A stretch of DNA of 50,984 nucleotides, taken from assembly GCA_902770195.1 (NCBI GenBank), contig CACXSA010000038.1, positions 1-50,984 on the forward strand, given 5' to 3'. The notes below the pieces were generated by a model that saw only the letters and a list, made by a program, of their open reading frames with translations, made no database searches and had not been told where the DNA came from. Origin of the DNA: an uncultured Prevotellaceae bacterium. Lineage in GTDB: Bacteria > Bacteroidota > Bacteroidia > Bacteroidales > Bacteroidaceae. The position numbers and the translations under genes are program-made. This document shows positions 25,787 to 33,872 of this stretch, piece by piece; position 1 is the first letter of the stretch; each line of letters starts with the position of its first letter.

Positions 25787-26134
25787 TTACTTCTTGTCTC
25801 TCAGTACGGTGTCGCCGTGCTCACCGGTGCGGATGCTCCAGGTGTCGATTATGTCGCTCACGAAGATGCGGCCGTCGCCCACCTCGCCCGTATGGGCCGT
25901 ATTCAGAATCACCTTCACCGTGGGCTCCACCAGCGGGTCGCGACAAACGATGGTCAGCGCCACACGCTCTATCACGTCCGTCGAATACTGCACGCCACGG
26001 TAGATACGCTCCTGTCGGCTTTGTCCGATGCCATGTACGTTGTGGTACTCAAACCAGTCGATGTCCGACGAGAGCAATGCTTCCTTCACATCCTCGAACT
26101 TCGTCTTGCGGATGATTGCTTCAATTCTTTTCAT
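25787..26134 (-). CDS. glnB: Nitrogen regulatory protein P-II
   Basis: A 115-residue trimeric P-II signal protein. The T-loop (about 36-52, GIGQSRQERIYRGVQYS) carries Tyr50, equivalent to the uridylylated Tyr51 of Escherichia coli, and the C-terminal signature TGEVGDGRIFVSDI is intact. It senses ATP/ADP and 2-oxoglutarate and should gate AmtB, encoded next downstream. It begins 70 bp after dapL. The spacer holds a perfect palindrome GAAACCGGTTTC (26192-26203) and a weak AACCC/GGGTT hairpin that may partly separate the genes. GlnB versus GlnK naming cannot be settled from sequence; the amtB neighbour favours glnK. Confidence 0.93.
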   Translation of the reverse strand: MKRIEAIIRKTKFEDVKEALLSSDIDWFEYHNVHGIGQSRQERIYRGVQYSTDVIERVALTIVCRDPLVEPTVKVILNTAHTGEVGDGRIFVSDIIDTWSIRTGEHGDTVLRDKK

Positions 26135-26204
26135 ACCTTTTTACCTTTAAATGAATACTAAAACCCACAATGGGGTTGCTAACATATAATTGAAACCGGT
26201 TTCG

Positions 26205-27440
26205 CTATCCTTTGCTCCATTTCTCTATCCGGTCCAGGGCCTCCTCCGTCTTCTCGTGACTGCTGAAGGCGGTAAACCGCACGTAGCCCTCGCCCGACGG
26301 ACCGAAGCCGACACCCGGCGTGCAGACCACATTGGCACCATAGAGCAGGGCCTCGAAGAACGGCCACGAACCCATGCCGTCGGGAGTGCGCATCCAGATA
26401 TACGGCGCATTCTCGCCGCCATACACCTCGTAGCCCAGTCCATGAAGACGCTTCAGCATGCGTTGGGCATTGTCCATGTAATAGTCGATGGTGGCCTGTA
26501 TCTGCTGCTTGCCTTCGGGCGAATAGACAGCCTCGGCAGCCCGCTGCGATATGTAGCTGGTGCCGTTGAACTTCGTACACTGACGGCGCAGCCACAACTG
26601 GTTCAGCGGGATGCGCTCGCCTTCGAAAGTCGATACGCTGACCTCCTTGGGCACCACGGTATAGCCACAGCGCACACCGGTGAATCCTGCCGTCTTGGAG
26701 AACGAGCGGAACTCCACGGCACACTTCTTGGCACCCCGTATCTCGTAGATGCTGTGCGGTATCTCCGGGTCGCGGATATACGCCTGGTAGGCGGCATCGA
26801 AGAGAATCAGCGCGTCGTTCTTCAGCGCATAGTTCACCCACTTGCGCAACTCCTGCTTGGTCAGCACCGTGCCCGTCGGATTGTTGGGGTAGCACAGGTA
26901 GATGACATCCACAGGGCGGCCCTTGGGCAGCTCGGGAATAAAGCCGTTCTCCGCCGTCGTGGGCAGGTAGCGCACATTCGTCCATCGTCCGTCGCGATAC
27001 GTGCCGCAGCGCCCGATCATCACGTTCGAGTCGATATATACAGGATAGATGGGGTCGGTCACGCCGATGAAATTGTCCCAATGCAGCAGCTCCTGGAAAT
27101 TGCCGGTGTCCGACTTCGCGCCGTCGTTCACGAATATCTCGTCGATGCCGAGGCGAACGCCCCGCGGTGCAAAGTCGTTCTTCAGAATGGCCTCACGCAG
27201 GAACGGATAGCCCTGTTCGGGACCATATCCGCGGAAACCCTCCGCAGTGGACATTTCGTTGACAGCCTTGTGCATAGCCTCCACGACGGCGGGGGCCAGC
27301 GGCTGTGTGACATCGCCGATGCCCAGCGAAATCACATCGGCCTTGGGGTGCATCACCTTGAAGGCATTCACCTTCTTGGCAATGTCGGCGAACAGGTAGT
27401 TGTTCTGCAGGTTCAGGAAATGTATGTTTACTAGTGCCAT
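26205..27440 (-). CDS. dapL: LL-diaminopimelate aminotransferase
   Basis: A 411-residue class I/II PLP aminotransferase converting tetrahydrodipicolinate to LL-diaminopimelate with glutamate, the short lysine/peptidoglycan route. Typical DapL sequence: [15 protein letters not shown] near the N-terminus, [26 protein letters not shown], and the PLP lysine in [15 protein letters not shown]. Its start is 16 bp after dapF, so the two consecutive lysine-pathway steps are co-transcribed in front of the ammonium genes. Coupling to nitrogen supply is reasonable because the reaction consumes glutamate. Confidence 0.95.
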   Translation of the reverse strand: MALVNIHFLNLQNNYLFADIAKKVNAFKVMHPKADVISLGIGDVTQPLAPAVVEAMHKAVNEMSTAEGFRGYGPEQGYPFLREAILKNDFAPRGVRLGIDEIFVNDGAKSDTGNFQELLHWDNFIGVTDPIYPVYIDSNVMIGRCGTYRDGRWTNVRYLPTTAENGFIPELPKGRPVDVIYLCYPNNPTGTVLTKQELRKWVNYALKNDALILFDAAYQAYIRDPEIPHSIYEIRGAKKCAVEFRSFSKTAGFTGVRCGYTVVPKEVSVSTFEGERIPLNQLWLRRQCTKFNGTSYISQRAAEAVYSPEGKQQIQATIDYYMDNAQRMLKRLHGLGYEVYGGENAPYIWMRTPDGMGSWPFFEALLYGANVVCTPGVGFGPSGEGYVRFTAFSSHEKTEEALDRIEKWSKG

Positions 27441-27456
27441 ATCAATAATTCATAAT

Positions 27457-28347
27457 TTATAATTCAATCTCGCCGTCGAAGGCAAATTCGGCGGGTCCGG
27501 TCATATAGACGTGGTTATCGCTTTCGCACCACTCAATGTGAAGCGTGCCGCCATCCATCACGATGTTGCTCTTTCGCCCTGCCTTGCCTGTAACAGCGGC
27601 CGCAACAGCTGTAGCGCAGGCTCCCGTACCGCAAGCCTGAGTGATGCCGCTGCCACGTTCCCAGACACGCGTCCTGATACGACCGTCGGGCAGAACTTGC
27701 GCAAACTCTATGTTGCAGCGCTGCGGGAAGGCAGGATGCTGTTCCAGTGCCGGACCCGTCTCGCCCACCTGATCCACCTCGTCCGTGAAGATAACATAGT
27801 GGGGATTGCCCATTGATACGAAAAGAGCAGACCCGCCCCCTTGCCCCTCCCTGTGATGGAGGGGAGTAGATAGACTTTTCGCGAGGGTGGGATTGAAAAG
27901 GGTCTCGTCTTCGAAGACTGGCTCGCCCATATCCACCGTCACACTCTTCACAGTGTCATTAACAATATGTAAATAGAGAACCTTGATACCCGACAACGTG
28001 AGCAACCGAATCTCGGTCTCTTGGTAACCATTCCCCTCCTTCACAGGGAGGGGCCAGGGGTGGGTCTTCTCATAGAGATACTTTCCAATACACCTCGACG
28101 CATTGCCACACATCATGGCCTCACTCCCGTCAGCATTATATATATGCATGGTATAGTCGGCTTCCGGCACAGGCGATTTCCCTATCAGCACCAGACCGTC
28201 GGACCCGATACCCTTGTGGCGGTCGCTCCAGGCGATGGCTGCTGACGCGGGGTCTGGCACGGTGAACTCCATCGTATTGACATAGATGTAGTCGTTTCCG
28301 CAACCATGCATCTTCGAAAATCTGAGTTTTTGTGCCAATTTGCTCAT
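27457..28347 (-). CDS. dapF: Diaminopimelate epimerase with two palindromic inserts
   Basis: Interconverts LL- and meso-diaminopimelate. Both active-site cysteines are present: MMCGNASR and ACGTGACATA. 296 residues against about 270 usually; the extra length comes from inserts at about 92-106 ([12 protein letters not shown]) and 153-172 ([15 protein letters not shown]). They are inverted copies of one element that bracket normal dapF codons, and both are in frame between beta strands, so activity is probably kept. First gene of the run dapF-dapL-glnB-amtB-porin, with its own canonical promoter. Confidence 0.93.
   Translation of the reverse strand: MSKLAQKLRFSKMHGCGNDYIYVNTMEFTVPDPASAAIAWSDRHKGIGSDGLVLIGKSPVPEADYTMHIYNADGSEAMMCGNASRCIGKYLYEKTHPWPLPVKEGNGYQETEIRLLTLSGIKVLYLHIVNDTVKSVTVDMGEPVFEDETLFNPTLAKSLSTPLHHREGQGGGSALFVSMGNPHYVIFTDEVDQVGETGPALEQHPAFPQRCNIEFAQVLPDGRIRTRVWERGSGITQACGTGACATAVAAAVTGKAGRKSNIVMDGGTLHIEWCESDNHVYMTGPAEFAFDGEIEL
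27829..27873. repeat. Palindromic insert in dapF (forward copy)
   Basis: GACCCGCCCCCTTG, hairpin CCCCTCC (27844-27850)/GGAGGGG (27858-27864), then AGTAGATAG. Same family as 16355-16412. Confidence 0.88.
28027..28068. repeat. Palindromic insert in dapF (reverse copy)
   Basis: Inverted partner: hairpin CCCCTCC (28033-28039)/GGAGGGG (28047-28053), then CCAGGGGTGGGTC. 168 bp lie between the two dapF hairpins. Confidence 0.87.
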
Positions 28348-28388
28348 AAATGTCTAGTTATTCTGTCTTTTTGATAACATTTCGAGTG

Positions 28389-28420
28389 CAAAGGTAGTCA
28401 AAAAGTCATAACTAACCAAA
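28389..28420 (-). promoter_or_regulatory. dapF promoter
   Basis: Minus-strand TACCTTTG (28389-28396) with TTTG (28417-28420) 20 nt upstream; the leader to ATG 28347 is about 35 nt. A textbook Bacteroidetes promoter. Confidence 0.75.
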
Positions 28421-28527
28421 GAATGTCGCCGTTATGTTTGTAAAAAAACCGAATAAATATCATTTTGTATAGTCTTCCATCGAAAACCATACCCTTCTGC
28501 TGACACATTGAATGCTTATCCCTTTGT

Positions 28528-28588
28528 TTTCGTGCAAAGTGTAAGAATAGTACTGTGTAAATAACCGTTCTTACTATCTTGCACGAAA
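28528..28588. other. Long imperfect inverted repeat
   Basis: TTTCGTGCAA (28528-28537) pairs with TTGCACGAAA (28579-28588), and GTAAGAA (28541-28547) with TTCTTAC (28568-28574). Located just past the alkD-like gene; may end its transcript, although no T-run follows. The rest of the 28421-28606 spacer shows nothing. Confidence 0.6.
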
Positions 28589-28606
28589 TTAGTGCCTTGA
28601 TTTGTG

Positions 28607-29365
28607 CTATTGTTTCATCCAATACTGCCGTTCCTGCTCTGGCATTTTTTCGATGGCATAGCGGAGTGCGGTGCGGGGCATCTCGTGGACGTGCTGACGG
28701 AGAAAGTCACGAAGCAGGTCTGTCGATACGCGCTTGCCCATCTCGCGGAGCATCCATCCCACGGCCTTGTGCATCAGGTCGTGAGGATGGTGCAGATGGA
28801 TTTCGGCATAGCGCAGGCACCACGAGGGGTCGCCCGTTTGCGAAGTCTTCCACGAACAGACGATGCTCATGCGCTGTTTCCAAAGACAGGGACTTTGCGC
28901 GAGGTCGTCTAATACTTTTATCTTATAGTCTTTATCGCCAAGGTTAGTCGGCAGCAGCAACCAGTGGCCGAGAATCTTGGGGGCAGAGAGGTCAACGAGA
29001 TCCCAGTTGTTGGCTTGTTCCGCATATTGCAAATACATCGAAAGGATTTCATCACGCGCCGCAATAGCCCTGGGGTCGTTTTCCAATCGCTTGGCTGCCA
29101 GTTTCTCGAATTTAGCTACCAGTATCAACAGTCCGCATAGTCTTATCTCGTGCCAACGGTTCATCAGCAATTCCGGCACTTCGCTCAAGGGGAAGTCTCT
29201 TGGAACTGCTTCGACAACCTTACGCGTCTGAGGCACCTTCAGTCCCAGAAACTCATCACCTTCGCCGTATTCACCTGGTCCGGTTTTAAAGAACCTCATC
29301 AGTATCTGTCGTTGCTCGTCGTTCTGCAACGACTCCATGTGTCGTATGATTTCTTTTGCCGTCAT
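28607..29365 (-). CDS. DNA alkylation repair protein (AlkD-like, HEAT repeats)
   Basis: 252-residue all-helical protein of the AlkC/AlkD family, which removes alkylated bases such as N3- and N7-alkylpurines by a HEAT-repeat solenoid. Typical segments: FFKTGPGEYGEGDEFLGLKVPQTRKV near the start, HEIRLCGLLILV, NNWDLVDLSAPKILG (the conserved NWDLVD patch) and a C-terminal ALRYAIEKMPEQERQYWM. I chose ATG 29365 (MTAKEI); the more upstream TTG at 29386 lies inside the -7 box. It sits between dapF and the glutamate synthase genes without obvious functional connection. Confidence 0.88.
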   Translation of the reverse strand: MTAKEIIRHMESLQNDEQRQILMRFFKTGPGEYGEGDEFLGLKVPQTRKVVEAVPRDFPLSEVPELLMNRWHEIRLCGLLILVAKFEKLAAKRLENDPRAIAARDEILSMYLQYAEQANNWDLVDLSAPKILGHWLLLPTNLGDKDYKIKVLDDLAQSPCLWKQRMSIVCSWKTSQTGDPSWCLRYAEIHLHHPHDLMHKAVGWMLREMGKRVSTDLLRDFLRQHVHEMPRTALRYAIEKMPEQERQYWMKQ

Positions 29366-29383
29366 CTTGTTGTTATTTTGTGG

Positions 29384-29391
29384 CAAAGTTA
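29384..29391 (-). promoter_or_regulatory. -7 box of the alkD-like gene
   Basis: Minus-strand TAACTTTG, 18 nt before ATG 29365. It settles the start codon. Confidence 0.6.
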
Positions 29392-29480
29392 CAAAAAACG
29401 AGAGAAATAAATAGGAAAGCTTGTTTTCTTTTTATTTCCGAGTGCAAAAAACTTCGCCATGAAGATGGCTGAGTTACGTA

Positions 29481-29527
29481 AAAACAAGGAAAATCCCTGA
29501 ATTCCGTATTGAAAAACAGGGATTTTC
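29481..29527 (-). terminator. Terminator of the gltBD transcript
   Basis: GAAAATCCCTG (29489-29499) and CAGGGATTTTC (29517-29527) form an 11-bp perfect stem; on the minus strand it is followed by CTTGTTTTTA. Lies 24 bp past the gltD stop. Confidence 0.75.
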
Positions 29528-29550
29528 AAAAAAATGGAACAACAGTATAT

Positions 29551-30905
29551 TTACTTTTTCAAGAAGGTATCAACCTGCCGGGCGGTCTGACGACCACTGG
29601 CCATTGCGCGTACAACGAGCGAGGCCCCGTTGGCACTATCGCCACAGACAAACACATTGTCAGGATACTGAGAATGCTCGGGTTTCAGGAATCCCATCGC
29701 CAACAGACAGAGCTCGGCCTTGATGATCTCGGGCTTGCCCTTCTCTACCATGATGGGACGACCACCGTCGGGGTTGGGCTTCCAGTCGATTTCCTGTACC
29801 TTCACACCAGTCAGTTTACCGTTTTCACCGAGGAATTCCAACGTGTTGATGTTCCAACGACGGGTGCAGCCCTCTTCATGACTTGAAGTGGTCTTGAGCG
29901 TGCGCGGCCAGTTGGGCCAAGGGTTCTGCGGGTCGTCAGGACCTTCCACAGGACGAGGCATGATCTCAATCTGGGTGACACTCTTGCAACCCTGACGATG
30001 GGCTGTACCGATGCAGTCGGAACCGGTGTCGCCACCACCAATTACGAGCACGTCCTTACCCTTGGCAGTAATACGTTCTTCTTTACTAAATTCCATGCCC
30101 GCCAGCACCCTGTTCTGCTGTGACAACAGTTCGAGGGCGAAATGCACACCCTTGAGTTCGCGACCGGGAGCCTTGAGATCGCGGGCGGTAGGAGTGCCCG
30201 TAGCGATGACGAGGGCGTCGAAAGCCTCCCCAAGCCCCTCCGACGGAGGGGGTGTCTGGTTACCTGAAGTAGTGGGTATTACAGCGGAATTATGTATCTC
30301 AACATCCCCTCTTTTGGAGGGGCCTTGTTAAGTTTGAAGTTGGGAATGCCGTAGCGTAGCAAGCCTCCTGCATCCTCGTTCTTCTCAAATACCGTTACCG
30401 TATAGCCCATCAAGTTCAGGTCGTTGGCAGCAACCAGTCCGGCAGGACCGGCACCTATCACTGCTACCTTCTTGCCATTCCGCTGGATGTCAGTACGCGG
30501 TAGTATAAATCCTTCTTGGAAAGCCATCTCGGTGATGGCTGCCTCGTCCTCACGATTGGTCGTCGGCTCATGATTGAAGCGGTTGAGCACGCAGGCTTTC
30601 TCGCAGAGTGCCGGACAGATACGACCGGTGAATTCAGGAAAAGGATTGGTGCTGTTTAGCAACCTGTAAGCCAACTCCCAATCGCCTTTGTACAGGGCAT
30701 CGTTCCACTCAGGGGCTTTGTTGCCCAGTGGACAAGCCCAATGGCAGAAGGGCACGCCACAGTCCATGCAGCGCGAAGCCTGCAGTTTGCGCTCGCGAGT
30801 GTTGAGCGTCTGCTCCACCTCGCCAAAGTCGTGGATTCTATCGTGAATCGGACGGTAACCCGCCTCCTGGCGGTGTATCTCTAAAAATGCTTTTGGATTT
30901 CCCAT
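29551..30905 (-). pseudogene. gltD: Glutamate synthase small subunit, interrupted by a composite palindromic element
   Basis: The N-terminal part (30905 down to about 30325) is intact GltD: Fe-S cysteines in CMDCGVPFCHWACPLGN and the FAD motif VIGAGPAGLVAA, up to YGIPNFKLNK. The C-terminal part resumes at FDALVIATGTPTARDLKAPGREL and runs through VIGGGDTGSDCIGTA to the end. Between them sits the 101-bp element, entered in a frame that hits TAA after [14 protein letters not shown]; the downstream part is in another frame. By family comparison about 35 host residues (usually VIDRRL...) are missing at that point. So the gene appears inactivated, or the assembly is collapsed there. Lies 145 bp downstream of gltB. 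Confidence 0.8.
30224..30324. repeat. 101-bp composite palindromic element in gltD
   Basis: Left end GCCTCCCCAAG, hairpin CCCCTCCG-A-CGGAGGGG (30235-30251), 54-bp core (30252-30305), hairpin CCCCTC/GGAGGGG (30306-30322). The right flank is truncated relative to the pyrG copy. The core and both hairpins appear identical to 31996-32083. Confidence 0.9.
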
Positions 30906-30935
30906 TTTTCTTTGTTTTTTGTTTTTATAATTCTA

Positions 30936-31046
30936 TTTTTCTCTCTCGCGGGCCGCCCGCGAGCGTGCCGGAGCGGTTTTTCTCTCTCGCGGGCCGCCCG
31001 CGAGCGTGCCGGAGCGGTTTTTCTCTCTCGCGGGCCGCCCGCGAGC
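30936..31046. repeat. 41-bp GC-rich tandem repeat x2.7
   Basis: Units at 30936-30976, 30977-31017 and partial 31018-31046. Each has T5, CTCTCT, then CTCGCGGG-CCG-CCCGCGAG (8-bp stem, 3-nt loop) and, in full units, CGTGCCGGAGCGG. Much higher GC than the flanks; occupies nearly all of the gltB-gltD spacer, ending 4 bp before the gltB stop. Confidence 0.92.
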
Positions 31047-31984
31047 ATCCCTAATAGTCGCGCTGGATATCGGCAATCTTTTCGTGCAGACGTGCCATCT
31101 TCTCCTCTTCAAGCACACGTTTGTACTCGATGGGCACTACCTGAATGAAGTCCTCAATGTAGCGGTGCCAGTCGTCGAGCATACGTCCGGCAAGGGCTGA
31201 GCCTGTGTGCAGATAGTGCTGACGGATGAGTTCCAGCAGTTCCTTGCGCGAGACGCTGTCCTCAACCAGCGAGAGTTCCACCATATCCATATTACAGAAG
31301 TAGTCGAACGTATGGTCAGGGTCATAGACGTAAGCCACACCACCACTCATACCAGCGGCGAAGTTGCGGCCAGTCTTTCCTAATACCACCACGCGACCGC
31401 CTGTCATATACTCGCAGCAGTGGTCGCCAGCTCCCTCGATGACGGCAATCGCCCCCGAGTTGCGCACACCGAAGCGCTCACCCACCTTTCCGTTGATGTA
31501 GAGCTCGCCACTGGTGGCACCATACAGTCCCGTATTACCGGCAATGATATTCTCTTCAGCCTTGAACTCGTCACTACGACGGGCTGGTGGCAGAATCGAG
31601 ATGCGCCCACCTGAGAGTCCCTTGCCGAAGTAATCGTTGGTCTCACCTTCCAGGCGGATGTCAACACCCTTCACGGCGAAGGCTCCGAAACTCTGACCGG
31701 CAGAGCCCTTGAACTTGATCTTGATGGTACTGTCGGGCAGACCCTTTTCGCCGTACTTTTTGGCGATGACACCCGAGAGCATCGTACCCACCGCACGGTC
31801 GGTATTCTTGATGGCATAGTCGAGCGATACCTCCTCGCCGTCGCTGATAGCCTTCTCGGCAGCCTTGATGATCTCCTCGTCTTTCACGCCCGTAACCTTG
31901 GTATAGGCACCGCGGTTCCAGTATAAAGCTTTTTCGCTTTCAGGTCTGTGCAGCAGACGGGCAAAGTCGATGGTTTGCCATTTG

Positions 31985-32085
31985 GCCTCCCCAAGCCCCT
32001 CCGACGGAGGGGGTGTCTGGTTACCTGAAGTAGTGGGTATTACAGCGGAATTATGTATCTCAACATCCCCTCTTTTGGAGGGGGG
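31985..32085. repeat. 101-bp composite palindromic element in gltB
   Basis: GCCTCCCCAAG, hairpin 31996-32012, 54-bp core 32013-32066, hairpin 32067-32083. Same orientation relative to the gene and same apparent right-end truncation as the gltD copy. One reading frame across the element is fully open (…[19 protein letters not shown]…), but the gene enters it one base out of phase. Confidence 0.9.
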
Positions 32086-33024
32086 TATTCACGCACCTGC
32101 TGAGCCAGGAAGGTGAAGTAGTTCACCACATACTCCGCACGACCCTCGAAGTGTTTGCGCAACTCTGGGTTCTGGGTGGCCACACCCATCGGACAGGTAT
32201 TGGTATTACACTTGCGCATCATGACGCAGCCCAGCACGATGAGCGGCAACGTACCAAACGAGAACTCGTCGGCACCTAGCATCGCCATGATAATCACATC
32301 CTTTGCGGTCTTCAACTGTCCGTCGGTCTGCAGACGCACCTGATTGCGCAGGCCGTTCATCACCAATGTCTGCTGCGTCTCAGCCAGTCCTATCTCAGGC
32401 GAGATACCAGCAAAACGCATGCTCGAAGCAGGCGAAGCACCCGTACCACCTTCGGCACCCGAGATGACGATGAGGTCGGCCTTAGCCTTTGCCACACCGG
32501 CTGCGATGGTGCCCACGCCACTCTCGGCTACGAGTTTCACGCTCACGGCAGCAGTCGGGTTGATGTTCTTCAGGTCGAAGATAAGCTGTGCAAGGTCTTC
32601 GATACTATAGATATCGTGATGCGGTGGGGGAGAGATGAGCGAAATGCCGGGAATGGCGTTACGCGTCTTCGCAATGATGTCGTTCACCTTGAAGCCGGGC
32701 AACTGTCCACCCTCACCAGGCTTAGCACCCTGTGCCACCTTAATCTGTATTTCCTCCGCATTCACCAGGTATTCGGCGGTGACGCCAAAGCGACCTGATG
32801 CAATCTGCTTGGTCTTACTGCTGAGCGACACGCCGTCCACCTCCGTGTGATAGCGGGCGTTATCCTCACCACCCTCACCGGTATTTGAGCGTGCCCCCAG
32901 TTTATTCATCGCTAATGCCAAAGCCTCATGAGCCTCGATGCTCAGGGCACCAAACGACATCGCTCCTGTCACGAAGTGCCGCACGATACTCTCAACGGGC
33001 TCTACCTCGTCGAGGGAGATGGAA

Positions 33025-33064
33025 GACCCTCCCCCCTGCCCCTCCCTGTCATGGAGGGGAGTAT
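33025..33064. repeat. Palindromic insert in gltB, pair 1 forward
   Basis: GACCCTCCCCCCTG, hairpin CCCCTCC (33039-33045)/GGAGGGG (33053-33059), then AGTAT. Read as [13 protein letters not shown]. Confidence 0.87.
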
Positions 33065-33197
33065 TAACTTTCTTGAATCGAAGGAAGTCACGCAAGAAGA
33101 TGGGAGATTCTTTCTCGTCTGGCAATGGTCTCTGGATTCCATGCGTGCTTGATACCGTCCTTGCGCCACGAGAACTGTCCATGATTAGCAAGGTAAC

Positions 33198-33236
33198 CGC
33201 TCCCCTCCCTCACAGGGAGGGGTTGGGGGAGGGTCT
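33198..33236. repeat. Palindromic insert in gltB, pair 1 reverse
   Basis: Hairpin CCCCTCCC (33202-33209)/GGGAGGGG (33215-33222), loop TCACA, then TTGGGGGAGGGTC. Read as [15 protein letters not shown]. 142 bp separate the pair 1 hairpins. Confidence 0.87.
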
Positions 33237-33674
33237 GCAAACGAATCTGATCCCTCGCAATCTCCTTCAGACCGATACCACCGATGGTACTCGTCTCAGT
33301 TCCGAAATAGCGCCGCAGCAGGTCTTCGCCCAGTCCGATGCTCTCGAAAATCTTGGCACCGCGATACGAACGGATGGTAGAGATACCCATTTTCGACATA
33401 ATCTTCTTCAGACCTTTATCCACCGCCTTGATATAGTGGGATTCTGCCGTTGAGTACTCTTCTTGAATCTTTCCGCGCTTCACCAAATCATCGAGAATGG
33501 CGAAGGTCATGTAAGGACATAGGGCACTGGCACCATAACCCAACAGCAGAGCAGCGTGCATCACCTCACGGATTTCACCACTCTCCACAATCAGAGCCGT
33601 CTGCACACGTTTACCCACACTTATAAGATAGTGGTGGACAGCAGAGACGGCCAGCAGCGATGGGATGTAGAAGA

Positions 33675-33713
33675 GACCCTCCCCCTGCCCCTCCCTGTGA
33701 GGGAGGGGAGTAG
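33675..33713. repeat. Palindromic insert in gltB, pair 2 forward
   Basis: GACCCTCCCCCTG, hairpin CCCCTCCC (33688-33695)/GGGAGGGG (33701-33708), loop TGTGA, then AGTAG. Read as STPLPHREGQGEGL. Confidence 0.87.
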
Positions 33714-33833
33714 ACACCTCTGCATCTTCAATTTTATCTGTTAATATAATGTAGTTCACGCCCTCGTCCACGCAGGCCTCAGCATCCTTACATAGCTTAT
33801 CAAGAGCAGCCCTTCTCCGGCTTGAGTGTAATC

Positions 33834-33872
33834 ACTCCCCTCCCTCACAGGGAGGGGTAAGGGGGAGAGTCT
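33834..33872. repeat. Palindromic insert in gltB, pair 2 reverse
   Basis: Hairpin CCCCTCCC (33837-33844)/GGGAGGGG (33850-33857), then TAAGGGGGAGAGTC. Read as [13 protein letters not shown]. 128 bp separate the pair 2 hairpins. Confidence 0.87.

Noticed and set aside
26190-27434. 414-codon plus-strand open frame
   Set aside because: Exactly opposite dapL, which carries all family motifs.
28398-28622. 74-codon minus-strand frame in the dapF-alkD spacer
   Set aside because: Spans the dapF promoter and an inverted repeat; no domain or start signal.
30912-31200. Plus-strand frames through the 41-bp repeats (SLAGRPRA-type peptides)
   Set aside because: Products of the GC-rich tandem repeat; no conserved domain and opposite the gltB end.
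16355-33872. Palindromes as intragenic transcription terminators
   Set aside because: No T-runs follow, they occur in inverted pairs, and they are translated in frame in pyrG, asnB and dapF.
15746-33872. Palindrome pairs as invertible DNA switches
   Set aside because: Sequence between the pairs is in normal coding orientation in every gene, inversion would destroy the proteins, and no invertase gene is in the window.
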